Shown: positions 11,380-22,359, counted from the first letter of the stretch. The stretch is DNA of 64,000 bases from Rhodosorus marinus (GCA_029953675.1 JAMWBK010000003.1:2356001-2420000), one strand, 5' to 3'. Numbers and translations: made by a program. The notes: generated by a model from the letters alone, not told the origin.

Positions 11380-12060
11380 CTTTCTAGAGGTGCGGTGTTT
11401 TTTTTGGTTTGTTTTTTTTGCAATTTGTCTTTTCAACCATTTCGCGAGCTTTGGTTACGGGAGGGATGAACTCCTGTAACTTAATGCGGGCTGTGATTTC
11501 ATGATGGTTTTGGAGGGGGGCCGGCGGAGGGGAAGGGAATGGGAGGGATGAACTTCTTTAACTTAATGTGGGCTGTGATTTCATGAGGATTTTGGAGGGG
11601 GGGCGGGGGAGGGAAGGGAATGGGAGGGATGAACTCCTGTAAAATAATGTGGGCTGTGATTTCATGAGGATTTTTGAGGGGGGCCGGGGGAGGGGAAGGG
11701 AATGGGAGGGATGAACTCCTTTAACTTAATGTGGGCTGTGATTTCATGAGGATTTTGGAGGGGCCGGGGGAGGGGAGGGGAATGGGAGAAGCTTAGTTTG
11801 GTGGGGGGGCGGGGGGGCTTGTGTGAGTTTCGCGGTTGCTTTTTTTTTGGTTTGTTTACAGTTGATGTTTACTGTAGGTGGTTTCTTTTTATCCGTGTGG
11901 GGCACATAGACGGAAACCGGTTGGGGTTTTTTTGGTTGTTTGGGCATCTTTTGTGGATTGAACTTTCGGGGATGGTCATGTCGTCTTACAGGACTGAACG
12001 GTGAACGGAGATTTTTTTTTTGGATTTCTGTTCGTGTTTCGTCGCCATTGGACTGCACTG
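11380..12060 (+). promoter_or_regulatory. G+T-rich leader without an intact downstream gene
   Basis: Plus strand is G/T-rich and C-poor, the mirror image of the permease leader at 10777-11335, as expected for the other half of a divergent promoter. Directly downstream there is only a retroelement fragment, so the original plus-strand gene may have been lost or displaced. Interpretation is inferred. Confidence 0.3.
11459..11788. repeat. Four-copy G-rich minisatellite, 82-bp period
   Basis: The unit begins GAGGGATGAACTCCTGTAAC and includes GGGCTGTGATTTCATGAGGA followed by a poly-G part (GGAGGGGGGCCGG). Copies begin at about 11461, 11543, 11624 and 11706 with spacing 82, 81 and 82 bp and high identity, so the amplification is recent. 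The G runs could form quadruplexes on the plus strand. Confidence 0.93.
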
Positions 12061-12099
12061 CTACTTGAGAGAGAGTTTTATTAGCTCACGAGCTCAAAA

Positions 12100-13325
12100 A
12101 TCTGAGGTGTTCACATATATAACGAGCTTGGCTGGTGCACAGGACTCTGAAACTGGGACCACGAAGCCGCCACCGGATCAACCCCGGAGAAAATCCCAAA
12201 CAGCCTCGCCGCGACGACCCCCCTCACACGCGAAGTATGGGGTCACCCTCTACACCACGAGGACCTCATACACGGCGCATGGTGTGTTCCCGGTGCCGCG
12301 GGGAGGGGCACATACAGAAGGACTGCCCAGAGCGGTTGGCCTACCTCCAGGCAGAGGTGGAGCGCTTGTCGCAGATCCGGGAAAACTGAGGACTCCGGAC
12401 GAGTGATGCCGTCCGTGAGTCAGACGACCAGCATCCCACCCACCGTCGAACTGCGACGACGGGGTAATCTGCTAACAGCAGAAGGATCAATCGCGGGCAG
12501 ACCAGTGGAGTGTTTAATAGACACTGGGGCTGTCACCGCGATCCGCGAAGATGGGGTGGACGAGATCAATTTACCACTACACCCGGATCCACGCACATAT
12601 GGGCTGGCCGTTGACGACACAACCGTCACAAGCCCGAGCTCGACGACAACGACGCTCACTCTAAACGGTACAACATTTGAAACCACGCTACGGGTGTTCA
12701 AGAATCTAAGCCACGATGTGTACATTGGCCTTGACTTCTTAAGGCACCATCGGTTGGCACTAGAATGTGGTACGGACCCAGAATACTTGATCAAGGGCTA
12801 AGATGTCAGCCTGGGTCTACAGCGACTAGAAAAGGGAAGGGAAATGGGGGAGGAAGAGGCCGACGAAAGGACAACGGGATTAGGCAATACCCTCCGAAAG
12901 GAGTTCCCCGATGTGCTCAAGGAGGAGTTGCCATTGCCACCGGCAGGGCGGAACCAGGACGCGCTCAACATCAATCTCGAAGAAGGGGAGAGTGCACCAG
13001 CACAGCGAACGTATCCAATGTCGCTGGTAGACCGCGACCGACTGAAAGAGGAATTGAAGGAGTTGGAAGGTCAGGGGTTCATATCACGCAGTCGAAGCCC
13101 ATTTGCTGCGCCGGTTCTATGCGTTGACAAGAAGGATGGGGGACGACGACTATGCATCGGTTACAGGCGGTTAAATAGCGGTACAATGAGAGAAAGGACG
13201 ACGCCACCACGGGTGGAAGAGCTGATGGACACGTTGAGCACCGCCCGGGTGTTCACATCGTTAGACCTGCGATCGGGATACTGGCAACTTCCTGTTGTCC
13301 GTTCATCGCGGGAAAAGACTGCGTG
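12100..13325 (+). mobile_element. Truncated Ty3/gypsy-type retrotransposon fragment
   Basis: Remnant of an LTR retrotransposon. It contains a Gag zinc knuckle (C-x2-C-x4-H-x4-C, CSRCRGEGHIQKDC, about 12287-12330), an aspartic protease region with the DTGA active-site motif (about 12517-12530), and the N-terminal part of a reverse transcriptase with the conserved block TSLDLRSGYWQL (about 13255-13290). Reading frame changes between these parts (Gag end 12389, protease frame 12403-12801, RT frame 12844-13326). The RT stops abruptly at 13325/13326, before the catalytic YxDD box, where an inverted copy of its own sequence begins. No RNase H, integrase or LTRs are visible. A dead, rearranged copy; order Gag-PR-RT and motif style support Ty3/gypsy. 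Confidence 0.85.
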
Positions 13326-13440
13326 ATATGAACCCCTGACCTTCCAACTCCTTCAATTCCTTTTTCAGTCGGTCACTGAGGTCTACAAGCGACATTGGAT
13401 ACGGTCGCTGCGCTGGTGCAGCTCCTTCGAGTTCTATCGA
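13326..13440 (-). repeat. Inverted partial copy of the RT region
   Basis: The minus strand of 13326-13440 encodes the same segment as plus 12982-13085 (shared words PMSLVD and LKELEGQGFIS). This gives an inverted repeat with arms of about 105-115 bp separated by about 240 bp. The arms differ at several positions, so it is either a copy from a sister element or an old rearrangement. Confidence 0.85.
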
Positions 13441-13762
13441 GAACGTAAATGACCGCTTGTCATGTATCTCAAATTCCATCCAAACGTTTAACAACAAGTG
13501 TCCTACTTAATTTTTTTTCAACCAAAACTCATACAGAAATGTTTTATTTAGATATAAAAGATTCTAAGTTCCTTTCACCAATTGTTATATAACACATGTC
13601 CAAAGGGAAGAACCTGAGTGACAGCCTGTCATGTCATGTCCCAGCTTTATCCACACGATTATCAACAAGTGTCCCACTACTTGTTTTACCCAAAAACATA
13701 TGTAATTGTTTTACATAAAACATGTTATATTGATTTCACCAGTTATAATTATGTAACACGTT
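13441..13762. repeat. Decayed direct duplication, about 167-bp unit
   Basis: Two related copies start at about 13441 (GAACGTAAATGACCGCTTGT) and 13610 (GAACCTGAGTGACAGCCTGT). Both continue with an AACAAGTGTCC word and end with TATATAACAC or TATGTAACAC. Copy 1 runs into the inverted RT sequence, so the unit may derive from the retroelement. AT-rich, and it lies just upstream of the FPP synthase leader. Confidence 0.8.
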
Positions 13763-14197
13763 TCTTTTTTAGTTTTTTTTCCAATGTGGGAACGGGGCGG
13801 GTTGATTAGTCTTTTTTTCCCGATGGATTTTGTGTGCTTTCTTATTGGGGCTTTCTGGTTCATTTGTGTTTCTATATTGGGGAATTGGAGTGTGGAGGAT
13901 AGTGAAGGAGTTTCGTCGGTAGCTTCGTCTAGAGAGGGAGAGGTTTTTAGTGAACGAGGAAAGTGGTGGTTTGTAGTTAGGAAACAGTAGAGATCTGTTT
14001 TTTTGTTTTGGGCGGTGGTAGATCCGTTGCCGCCGTTGGTGTTTTCTTTTCTTATTTTTTTTTGTTGGGATTGGGGGGCGGTGGTGGTGGGATCGGTGGT
14101 GGTGCTGTTTAGGGGTTCTGCTGGAGCGGGAGGGAGGGAGGAGCGATTTTTAAGGTTTCTTCTTTTTTTTTCTTTTTCCGTTTTCAGGGGGTTGAAA
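13763..14197 (+). promoter_or_regulatory. G+T-rich leader of the FPP synthase gene
   Basis: T/G-rich, C-poor on the coding strand (for example 13990-14175) and ending directly at the ATG. The AT-rich repeat stretch 13500-13762 lies upstream. Confidence 0.4.
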
Positions 14198-15441
14198 ATG
14201 GGATCTGACGCTCGAGGAGAGTTCTTGTGTGTGTTCAAGACTTTGACCGATGGCGTCAAGGACGACCTCCGGACTAGATTTGATTTGCCTGAGGAAGCTC
14301 ATGCATATATTTTGCGCAGCATGGAATACAATGTTCCGCATGGAAAATTGAACCGGGGTTTGACTGTTGTACAGTTCGCCAGGGATTTTTATGCGGCGAA
14401 AGGACAGACAGCTTCGGATGAGGTTATTTTCCAGGCGAGCGTGCTTGGATGGTGTATTGAGTATCTACAAGCTTTTTTTCTTGTTGCCGATGATATTATG
14501 GATGCTTCTATTACTCGGAGAGGGCAGCCGTGTTTCTATAAGCTACCCGAGATCGGCCTCAAGGCCGTAAACGATTCCATCGTACTTGAGGCGTTGCTCT
14601 ACGAGATCCTGCGAAAACACTTTCGAAGCGCTCAGTGTTACCAGGATATCTTCGATTTGTTCCATGAAATTACTTTCACCACCTCAGTAGGGCAGTTGCT
14701 GGATCTGACCTCTCAAAAGGTAAGATCGTTGGGCACTTTTGCTTTGCGAGATTGCCCGCCAAGTTTGAACTAAATAGCCTCCTTTCTTCTCACAGGAACA
14801 AGGGGATGTAGATCTCAGCACATTCACTGAAGCAAATTTGGTCCGCATTTACAAGTATAAGACTGCCTACTACTCTTTCTACTTGCCAGTGGCGCTTGGC
14901 ATGCACCTCTGCGGAATCAAGGATGCCGAGCTGTTCGATACTGCCAAAGACATTTGTATTGATATGGGTGTTCTCTTTCAGTCGCAGGATGACTACATAG
15001 ACTGTTTTGGTGACCCTAAGACAACTGGAAAGGTAACCATTGTTCCTATTCCACCCCTCTCCTGATTTTGGGCTTGCTTCTTGGCCCTCCTGAACGGGCT
15101 GCCTCCACAAAGCGTCTGTTTCTCAACCCGTTCCCGCTTTGCTGTGGTAGATTGGCACTGACATTGAGGACAACAAGTGTACTTGGCTCGTTGTTGAAGC
15201 ACTCAAGGTTGCTTCACCGAGCGAGAAGACGCTTCTCGAGGACAACTATGGTAGACCTGATGAGGCGAAGGTTGCTGTCGTGAAGAAGCTGTACGAGTCA
15301 CTAGAGCTTCCAGCAAAATTCGTGGCCCATGAGAGCGAGTACCATGCCCGCCTGGTTTCCAAAATTGATGCTGTGGAAGGGCAGATGCCAACTGGAACGT
15401 ACCACTTTCTGCTGAAGAAAATCTTCAAGCGATCAAGTTGA
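14198..15441 (+). CDS. Farnesyl diphosphate synthase
   Basis: Condenses isopentenyl and allylic diphosphates to farnesyl diphosphate, the precursor of sterols and prenylated proteins. Exons 14198-14719, 14796-15032 and 15151-15441 (174, 79 and 97 codons) close exactly in frame, giving 349 aa, the usual family length. The first Asp-rich motif is DDIMD, followed by SITRRGQPCF; the second is DDYID, followed by CFGDPKTTGK and IGTDIEDNKC. The basic C-terminus KIFKRSS fits the family. Upstream of the first Asp-rich motif the residues LQAFFLVADD have aromatic Phe-Phe at positions that limit product length to C15. No targeting sequence, so cytosolic is likely. Convergent with Trm5, whose stop is 137 bp away. 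Confidence 0.97.
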
Positions 15442-15577
15442 GAGTTGTCTTTTGTTGGACTTCCATTGCTCGATCCTGATCCGGAAAAATTCAGAGCCGG
15501 CGGTCTTTTTTCCCCGCTGCTGCTTCCGCACAAGTTCTTGTTTAATGTTTCTCCAGTTAGCAGTTCATGACCCAGAC

Positions 15578-17488
15578 CTAGGTTTCCGCCCTTCGTCTTT
15601 TGGTTGGATTCTCCTCGGGATCTAAATAAGCGACGTCTTGAGGCATAGCAAAACTGACGCAGACCTGTGACTTCTTCGGGGACACACGCCTTACGATGCG
15701 ACACTCCCCCTGGAAGGCGTCTTTCGATTCACCGTACAGTACACTTGAAACCCTCTTGAGGGCCTCAACGTCCGGAGCGTCACCCTCCGCGAAGCAATAG
15801 CAGTGTACCTGGCAGAGAAGGAGGAGAAATTAAAAAACAGGATACAACCCTTGAAAAACGTCGATGGTTATCGGGAGGAAGATTTGTTCCACTAAATAGT
15901 ATCCGAACTTTTGATACACCATTTCGTTCCCAAAGTTTGATTTCTGTTTCTGAGCATACCATTGGGAGTGGAAGTTCTTTCTGCTGACGATACGCTCCAC
16001 GAAATAGATCGAGAAACTCGGGGGCACCGGAAGGAAAGTTCATCACAACATGCGTAAACGGAATATTCCGATCAATCAGGTCCAGCAAAAACGACCGGGC
16101 ATCACTGCACGACGTCTCAACCAGTTTTGCCACCTTATTCTTAACTACGTTGCGCTTCATGTACTCCTGCGCAGAGGGAAATGAATGTCCTTTCAGCTGA
16201 CCTGACCACTCGAATTCCCCAGGGTGCCCGACTCACTACTGAGGATGGGTTCAGATCGTTTCCATAGGACTTGACGTTCTTCAATTTCGCAGCTGGGATG
16301 ACGAACGGTCCAACTCCCGCGAAAGCGTCCGCAAGGATGTCCTTCTCGGTCATCGTCTCAACGATACGACGATGTTCGCCTTCCAGCCTAGAATTCCAGT
16401 AGAGTTTGGAAAAGTCCATTTCGTAGACACATCCATTTTCTTTGACCTGAGCCAGGAAGTCATCTTCACCGGCCAGCAGCTCCATCTGAAACAACCGAAA
16501 CGCTCCTACAAACAAGTCGCCGGGGAATTGGTATTCCAGATCAATCAGAAGGAACGCCATTTCTTCGATCCAAATATCGACGAACTACGGGCAGTGGAGT
16601 GACCCACCTCCCGTGGGTTCGACCTTGTTGACAACGGTCCTGGTTCCCTTTACCTTCTCCATCAAGACGCTACCAATTAAATACCGGTGGGGCAGTTGGT
16701 CATCTCTCAAGTTGAGGTGAATAATATGTCCCACTTGTTCGTAGGAACTGGGACAGAGAAACTCATCCGGAAGGCTCTTCTTCAGAACAACTGACCAATT
16801 CCAATAATCGTAGCCAACTTGTATCTCGTACTCGTCAAGGTCTTCGACCTGTTGTGAATAGTATTCAACCAGATAGAATCAGAGTTTCAGAACGGGCTAG
16901 ACGAGCATAGCCTGAGGCTTGTGTACTTTTCTCAATAGCCAGCGGTTACGAGTCGCGCACCGTGAGTGAAGAAACAGCATTCAGCGCCGATTCCGGAAGC
17001 TCCGTGATGCGTTTCTTTATAGAGTGCTTCTGCTCTTCAACAGTTTGGCGCAAGGACGCGAGGACTTGCTCTTTTGTCTTCTCACCGGCAAGGACGACAT
17101 TCCCAAGGGGCAGAGACGGGTCGCCTTCGATTGAGTTGACGTACTTGAGCAAGAGAAGGAAGCTCTCGCTCGACTCCTTATTCTTCACCAAGTAGCTGAG
17201 CTTAGGAACACGCAGAAGTTCGGGGTCGAGAAGTAATCTCGCTGTCTCAGTCAGCTTGGGCTGCACCCGTACAGCATGTGTCTTAACGCGAAGGACGAAC
17301 CTACTCTTATCTATTTCATTCACTGCCAAGATATACGAAACGCGCATAAACAAATGAAACACAATGCGGTAAGTCCTCCAAAGCGTTTCTTGCAGCGCTT
17401 TGTATAGTTCTGCCCACCTGCAGCTCTCTTCTCCTCTGCCATGCTTGCCCTCGATACGTGCACAGTCCTCACAAAGCCATACCTCCAT
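15578..17488 (-). CDS. TRM5: tRNA (guanine-37-N1)-methyltransferase Trm5
   Basis: SAM-dependent enzyme that makes m1G37 next to the anticodon. Exons read from about 17488 downward. The N-terminal region contains AVNEIDKSRFVLRV. A middle exon (about 16860-16600) has VGHIIHLNLRDDQLPHRYLI and VNKVEPTGG. The methyltransferase core (16560-16230) has DFSKLYWNSRLEGEHRRIV, the SAM motif DAFAGVGPFVIPAAKL and NDLNPSS. Next comes HVVMNFPSGAPEFLDLFRG, and the last exon (15809-15578) begins VHCYCFAEG and ends at TAG. All are in Trm5 order. The exact N-terminal exon and start are uncertain: a good acceptor lies just before the segment at 17328, so codons above that position may be wrong. Confidence 0.88.
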
Positions 17489-19497
17489 GGCCTTTGTGAA
17501 CCCATTCGCATCCGTTATGCGTATCTCATTTCATCAAAGGGATCGTGCAGAAGCGGCTCCCAAAAGTGCACCGAAAAACGAACGACCAGAAGGCAGACAG
17601 GGTCCCACGAGCTCCATGCGCCCTCTCAAATCGATCGATACCAAATATCACCGTCGTCGACACAACCCGGCTGTCCCACAGTGTCCCAAACTGTCCCAAC
17701 ATGTTCGGAGAGCTAAACCTGGAACCTGGTTGGTGAGGAGCAAAGGGGGAAGAAGCAGAAGAACGGAGTTTCTTTTGGGTTTTGTAGATCGTCATATAGG
17801 GTGATAATTCCCATCGTCTAATGTGGACTGCCTTTGGCACAGACTCAGTGTGTTTTACCACGCATTCTTTGTCATCGTAGACTTTTTCGAGTGGCTTTCA
17901 TTCGCCCGTGGAGGGTTTGAGGCCGATCCAATGAAGAGGTCACTGGAATAACGACAGGGTGGTAATGTCTTCGGTTCCGAAAGGGGAATACTTGCCAAAC
18001 GTGTCTTTGTTGGAGCGAATATCCCGTGTGGTGACAAGGCACTCGTGATCGAGGTTCTTGTTACTTCGAGCCCAAGCTTTGCCAGTGCTGCCGGGCATTT
18101 TTAGGAGCAAGAAAGGTCCTCACCAGTGAGCTGGGTTTTGATCGGACCAATCCTTTCTTGCTCCCTCAAGCCCAAACGCACCGACAATTCTCCACTCAGC
18201 AGGGAGCCAGCAGTCTTGGGTTGAAGGGATCGACATCCATGCATTCCTCCAAGCCCCACATCCGGCTAAACGAGACATCAAGTCTTGGCTTATAACTGTG
18301 TTTGGTTCGCTAGAAACCTTTCTGTGTTAGTCGAACTCACGTTCGATCAGAGTCCTAATATCCTCACAGCCACTACCTTCCAGCTTCAATGTAGGAGATG
18401 CGCCTAGCAGTTGGCTGATGAGGACGGGGAAGCTGGCACTGGTGAACTTTTGTAGGGTTCTCACAATAGCCTATTGGCGCAGCTCTTTCGTTCCATCTGT
18501 GGATTTGAGGTAGCGACGGCCGGTACATTCTCTCCGTCCAAGCGCAGAAGTCTCACGACTGAACAGGTCAATGCGGATTTCAGAAGAACCTTTGTGATCA
18601 ATCTACGCGCGGCTCCAAGTCGAAGACTGTTCAGGCGTTAGCGGATAGTCAGCTGGAGGATAGGCTCTGTGAAGTCCGGGAGAAATCTATACTGGTTGAG
18701 TTTGGTGGGGTTCTCACAAGAGCAGATCGGCACAGCTGTGTTTTTGTGAATGTGAGGATTTCAGAAGAACCTTGGGTGATCGATCTGAACAGCAACAAGT
18801 CGAAGACTGTTCAGGCGATAGCGGATGATAGTCATTTGTAGGACAGGCTCCGTGGGTTAGGAGAAACCGGTACTGGTGGACTTTTCTAGGGTTCTCACTA
18901 AAGCTCATCGGCGCAACTGGTTTTGGAATGTGAGGACTTCGGGAGAACGTTGGGGATCAATCTGGACTGCTTCAAGTCGAAGACTGTCAAGCGAGAGCAG
19001 GGAGTCATTGGGAAAACTGCTTCTGTGGGTAGCTCTGGTATTTTGGCTGGAAAAAGCTGGTCGCCTGGGGGTGTGCCGATCAGGAGAACGTGAGTGTTGA
19101 GTTTGAACGGTTCAGGAGCCGGAGGGGTATTGGCAAGTGGCGGTTGTGATCTCGGGTTACCGCTGTACTTTATCTTACGATCTGGTCACTCCTGTGTATA
19201 GCTGCTTTACTTCTGTGGCGATTGCGAAGACTTGGTGTTCAATCTGAAAGGCTCCAGACCAAGTCGGTTCGAGGATAGCGGTCGTCATCAAGTGAACGTG
19301 CTGTCTCCTGTTTAGGAAGGTGGAAAATAGTCAAGGCCATAATGAAACTGTAGTGGTTCAAGAACTTGCTATGTGAAGTCCTCAGGTTTGTTCACGGATT
19401 AGGAAAACCTGGTTTTACCGTTTCGGAATGGTTGATCGATCGAACTCGTTTTGGACATTGGCTGGGTTGGCTCTTGTTGATTAGAATAGATCGCGAT
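17489..19497. other. Gene-free stretch with decayed repeats
   Basis: 17489-17870 may hold 5' sequence of Trm5. From 18330 to 19400 the DNA is made of diverged tandem repeats (separate entry). No recognised coding sequence. Confidence 0.5.
18438..19060. repeat. Diverged tandem repeats, about 180-250 bp
   Basis: Copies begin ACTGGTGAACTTTTGTAGGG (18438), ACTGGTTGAGTTTGGTGGGG (18691) and ACTGGTGGACTTTTCTAGGG (18872). Each continues with GGTTCTCAC and a shared word (AAGTCGAAGACTGT) further on. Spacing is 253 and 181 bp. Fainter traces continue to about 19400, up to the start of the ABC permease gene. Confidence 0.85.
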
Positions 19498-21627
19498 ATG
19501 GTTCGTGGAGCGGGGTTTGTGGTTCCCCCTGGTTTCAGATCAGATCGTGGCAGTAGATTTGCTGTATGCGGACGTCCCAGTCAGCGTTCGGTATGGATGG
19601 TCAGGGTTCAGACTACCGCTGCAGACGCGGAAGAATCGAGTCCCAAGAAGGGACACGATCCGGAAGATGAAGAGATTTTTGTGTTTGAGCAGGAGGAGGA
19701 AAACCTCGATAGCTTGATTGTGCTCGAGGCACCCAAAGTTTTCAGACCACCGGGTTCGTTTCGTGCGGACCTTGTGACCGAACTCTCGGTCAGCGATCTT
19801 GTGCTGTTGTGCAGTCTTGTCGCAGTTGTGTATGGACTGGCGACAGCAAGCGTAAGTGTAATGAGCGGTCCCTACGTGGCGGCGGTGGTGTCAACGGACA
19901 TCAGCAAGCTGCCATGGTACACCCTCCTGAGTACAACGAGAATATTTCTGGGATACCTTGTCTCCCTGGTGTTTGCGATAGTCTATGCCTACTGCGCGTA
20001 CCGAATACCGTTCGCTGCCAAGGCACTAGTGCTTATCATTGATATCCTGCAGTCCATTCCGCTGCTCTCGTTCCTCCCCGGCGTCGTCCTCGGGTTGATG
20101 GCCCTATTCCCAGGCCAGAGAGCTGGAGTGGAGTTGGCCGCGATGCTCCTCCTTTTCACTAGTATGGCTTGGAACATGGTACTCGGTTTCTATCAGAGCT
20201 TGTGCACGATTCCTCGCGAGCTGCTGGAGGCGTCGCAAGTATTCGGACTGTCCTCGTGGAAGCGCTTCTGGACTCTGGAGCTGCCGGCCGGAGCAATGGG
20301 CCTCGTGTGGAACTCCATTGTCTCAGTTGCCGGTGGCTGGTTCTTTCTCATCAGCATCGAGTCCTTCGAACTGGGGAATCAAGATTTTCGCCTTCCGGGA
20401 ATTGGGGCGTTCCTCGCCAGTGCTGCAGAGCATGCCAACTACGCGGCAATCTCGTGGGGGCTGCTCAGCCTCGTCGCGGTCATCGTTGTTGCTGACTTCG
20501 TGGTCTGGAGACCGCTGGTTGCCTGGTCGTCCAAGTTTTCATATGGATCTGGGACGGCTGCGCAAATGGCGCCGAAAAGCTCTGTGCTGAACTTTCTTCA
20601 GCGCTCCCAGGTTACTCGGGCTCTCCACGATAAGCTGCTCAGTCAAATGTGGTTGGGTTTTGTCGAGCTCTTCCCATCGAGCAGAAAGACTCGCTACATT
20701 ACTCCTTCCACCAGCGAGAAGAGGGTTCAATCCGCAGCTCTGATAAGGAGCGCTGTTTTCGCTCTGCTCAGTGTGAGTTTCGCAGCTACGATTGGCTACG
20801 CTGGGTACAAAGCCGTGGGCGTGCTTTCTGTTCTGCCACTGCGAGTCTGGCTTGGCCTGGGAGTCGATGCTTTGTACACACTAGGACGTGTCTTGGTTGC
20901 TTTAGTACTTTCCATACTATGGACGGTTCCGCTTGGTGTGGCGGTTGGAAGAGATCCTGCTCTGGCGAGCAGACTGCAACCACTTGTCCAGATCTTCGCT
21001 TCTGTGCCCGCAACAGCTCTTTTTCCGTTTGTTCTGCTCGCCCTCGTTAGGCTTGGCAATGGGCTTCAGATCGGGTCGATTGTATTGATGATGTTGGGAA
21101 TGATGTGGTGAGAATTTGTGGAACAAACCTCTTTGTGGCTCTTTGCTACGTGTCACGAGTACTCGACAAGCACTCCGCACGGAGAAACCCTGGACTTCTT
21201 TCGCAAGACTGAGCGAGTTTCTTTGTTCTTGTGCAGGTACATTCTATTCAACGTGATCGCTGGGGCTCAAGCGATTCCTCCGGAGCTTTTTGAAGTGGAC
21301 AGTATCTACGGGAAGGAGAGCGTTGTGAAGCGTTGGAAGACCCTGATTCTTCCTGGAATTTTCCCGTACCTCATCACTGGCATTGTAACAGCCGTAGGCG
21401 GCGCCTGGAACGCTTCGATTGTTTCTGAATATGTAATTTTCCAGGGTAACACAATCAGCACTCGGGGACTCGGCTCCGCTATCTCCGTGGCGGCTTCGAC
21501 TGGTGACTACAGCGTTCTCCTAGCCGGCACGCTTGTTATGTGTGGACTGGTGCTGCTGACTAACAGATTCGTCTGGGGACCACTCTATAAGTTAGCAAAT
21601 ACGAAGTATAGACTCTCTCAAAGTTGA
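19498..21627 (+). CDS. Bacterial-type ABC transporter permease with two fused permease domains
   Basis: Membrane subunit of a binding-protein-dependent ABC importer resembling the NitT/TauT (nitrate, sulfonate, taurine) permease group, with two permease domains in one chain. Exons 19498-21107 and 21237-21627 join exactly (2001 nt, 666 aa; codon TG|G at the junction). Domain 1 has the cytoplasmic EAA loop as ELLEASQVFGLSSWKRFWTL followed by ELP; domain 2 as ELFEVDSIYGKESVVKRW followed by LILPG. About 10-12 hydrophobic segments. From ATG 19498 the N-terminus MVRGAGFVVPPGFRSDRGSR is basic and Phe-containing, then acidic, consistent with a plastid transit peptide. The frame also opens upstream at 19366. 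No ATPase or binding protein gene is adjacent. Substrate unknown. Confidence 0.85.
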
Positions 21628-22359
21628 CAGGTGTTCCATCCTGTCCTACAAAATTTTGGTTGGAAGTGTGAGAAAGCCATGAAGGCCTGTAGCGATCGTG
21701 GTGATAGTATTAAAAAGCTGCATAGCAATGGAATGAACAAATATGCCGGTTGTTCCGCATTACCTCCGCTGATGCAATCAGCGGAGGTCCATTGCATCGT
21801 TTTTCGGAGCTAGTCTGTATTCTGCTCAGATAACTGGCAGGCCATGTATGCGCTGTGCCCGTTTTAGAAACTGTCCTAAGGTTACTCCTTTGATCCCTTG
21901 CTGATTCTGGCACGTTTTGAGAACAAGCAGCTGAGCAGGATAGGACTTTTTTCAGCCTACAGAATGCCATTTTCCACTGTACAGCTCGAAACAATGTTGG
22001 GAGGCGTTCATGTGGGTTGACCCGATTCTGGCTCTCCAGTTGTTCCAAATGCTTCTTGAGCAAGCGAGAATGTAGAACCATTCAAGCGAACGAGAGCTTG
22101 TCCACGTCATGCGGTGCTTTGTGCTCTATGCCCGGTACCATGGGAGTTCTTTAGATGAATACTTTCCGCAGTGCAGATGCTTCCTTGACTTTGCAGTAGT
22201 GGGTATACCAGTCAACGGCAATACCATGGCAAGATAGCTGTTTTCAAGTATTTCCTGTCATATTAATTTAACTCTCTTCGTCTTCGTTCGTTCGCCGTGA
22301 CCAAACCCAGACTCTGCTTCGGTAGGGGACGCGCCGATGCTCTATTTGCACCCGGGCTA
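21628..22359. other. Convergent intergenic stretch
   Basis: Lies between two convergent genes. It contains a perfect hairpin (21762-21788) and no gene. Confidence 0.5.
21762..21788. other. Perfect 12-bp inverted repeat with 3-nt loop
   Basis: ACCTCCGCTGAT, GCA, ATCAGCGGAGGT: a perfect stem of 12 pairs in the 3' flank of the ABC permease gene (135 bp after its stop). It could be an mRNA 3' structure or part of a small element. Confidence 0.9.

Noticed and set aside
12765-13127. Alternative frame over the retroelement
   Set aside because: Shadow of the RT frame (12844-13325), which carries the conserved motifs.
17526-17861. 111-codon minus-strand frame upstream of Trm5
   Set aside because: Could be 5' sequence of Trm5, but no conserved segment and no decisive splice pair; not called as a gene.
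20649-21050. 133-codon Cys/Phe-rich frame inside the ABC permease gene
   Set aside because: Shadow of the permease reading frame.
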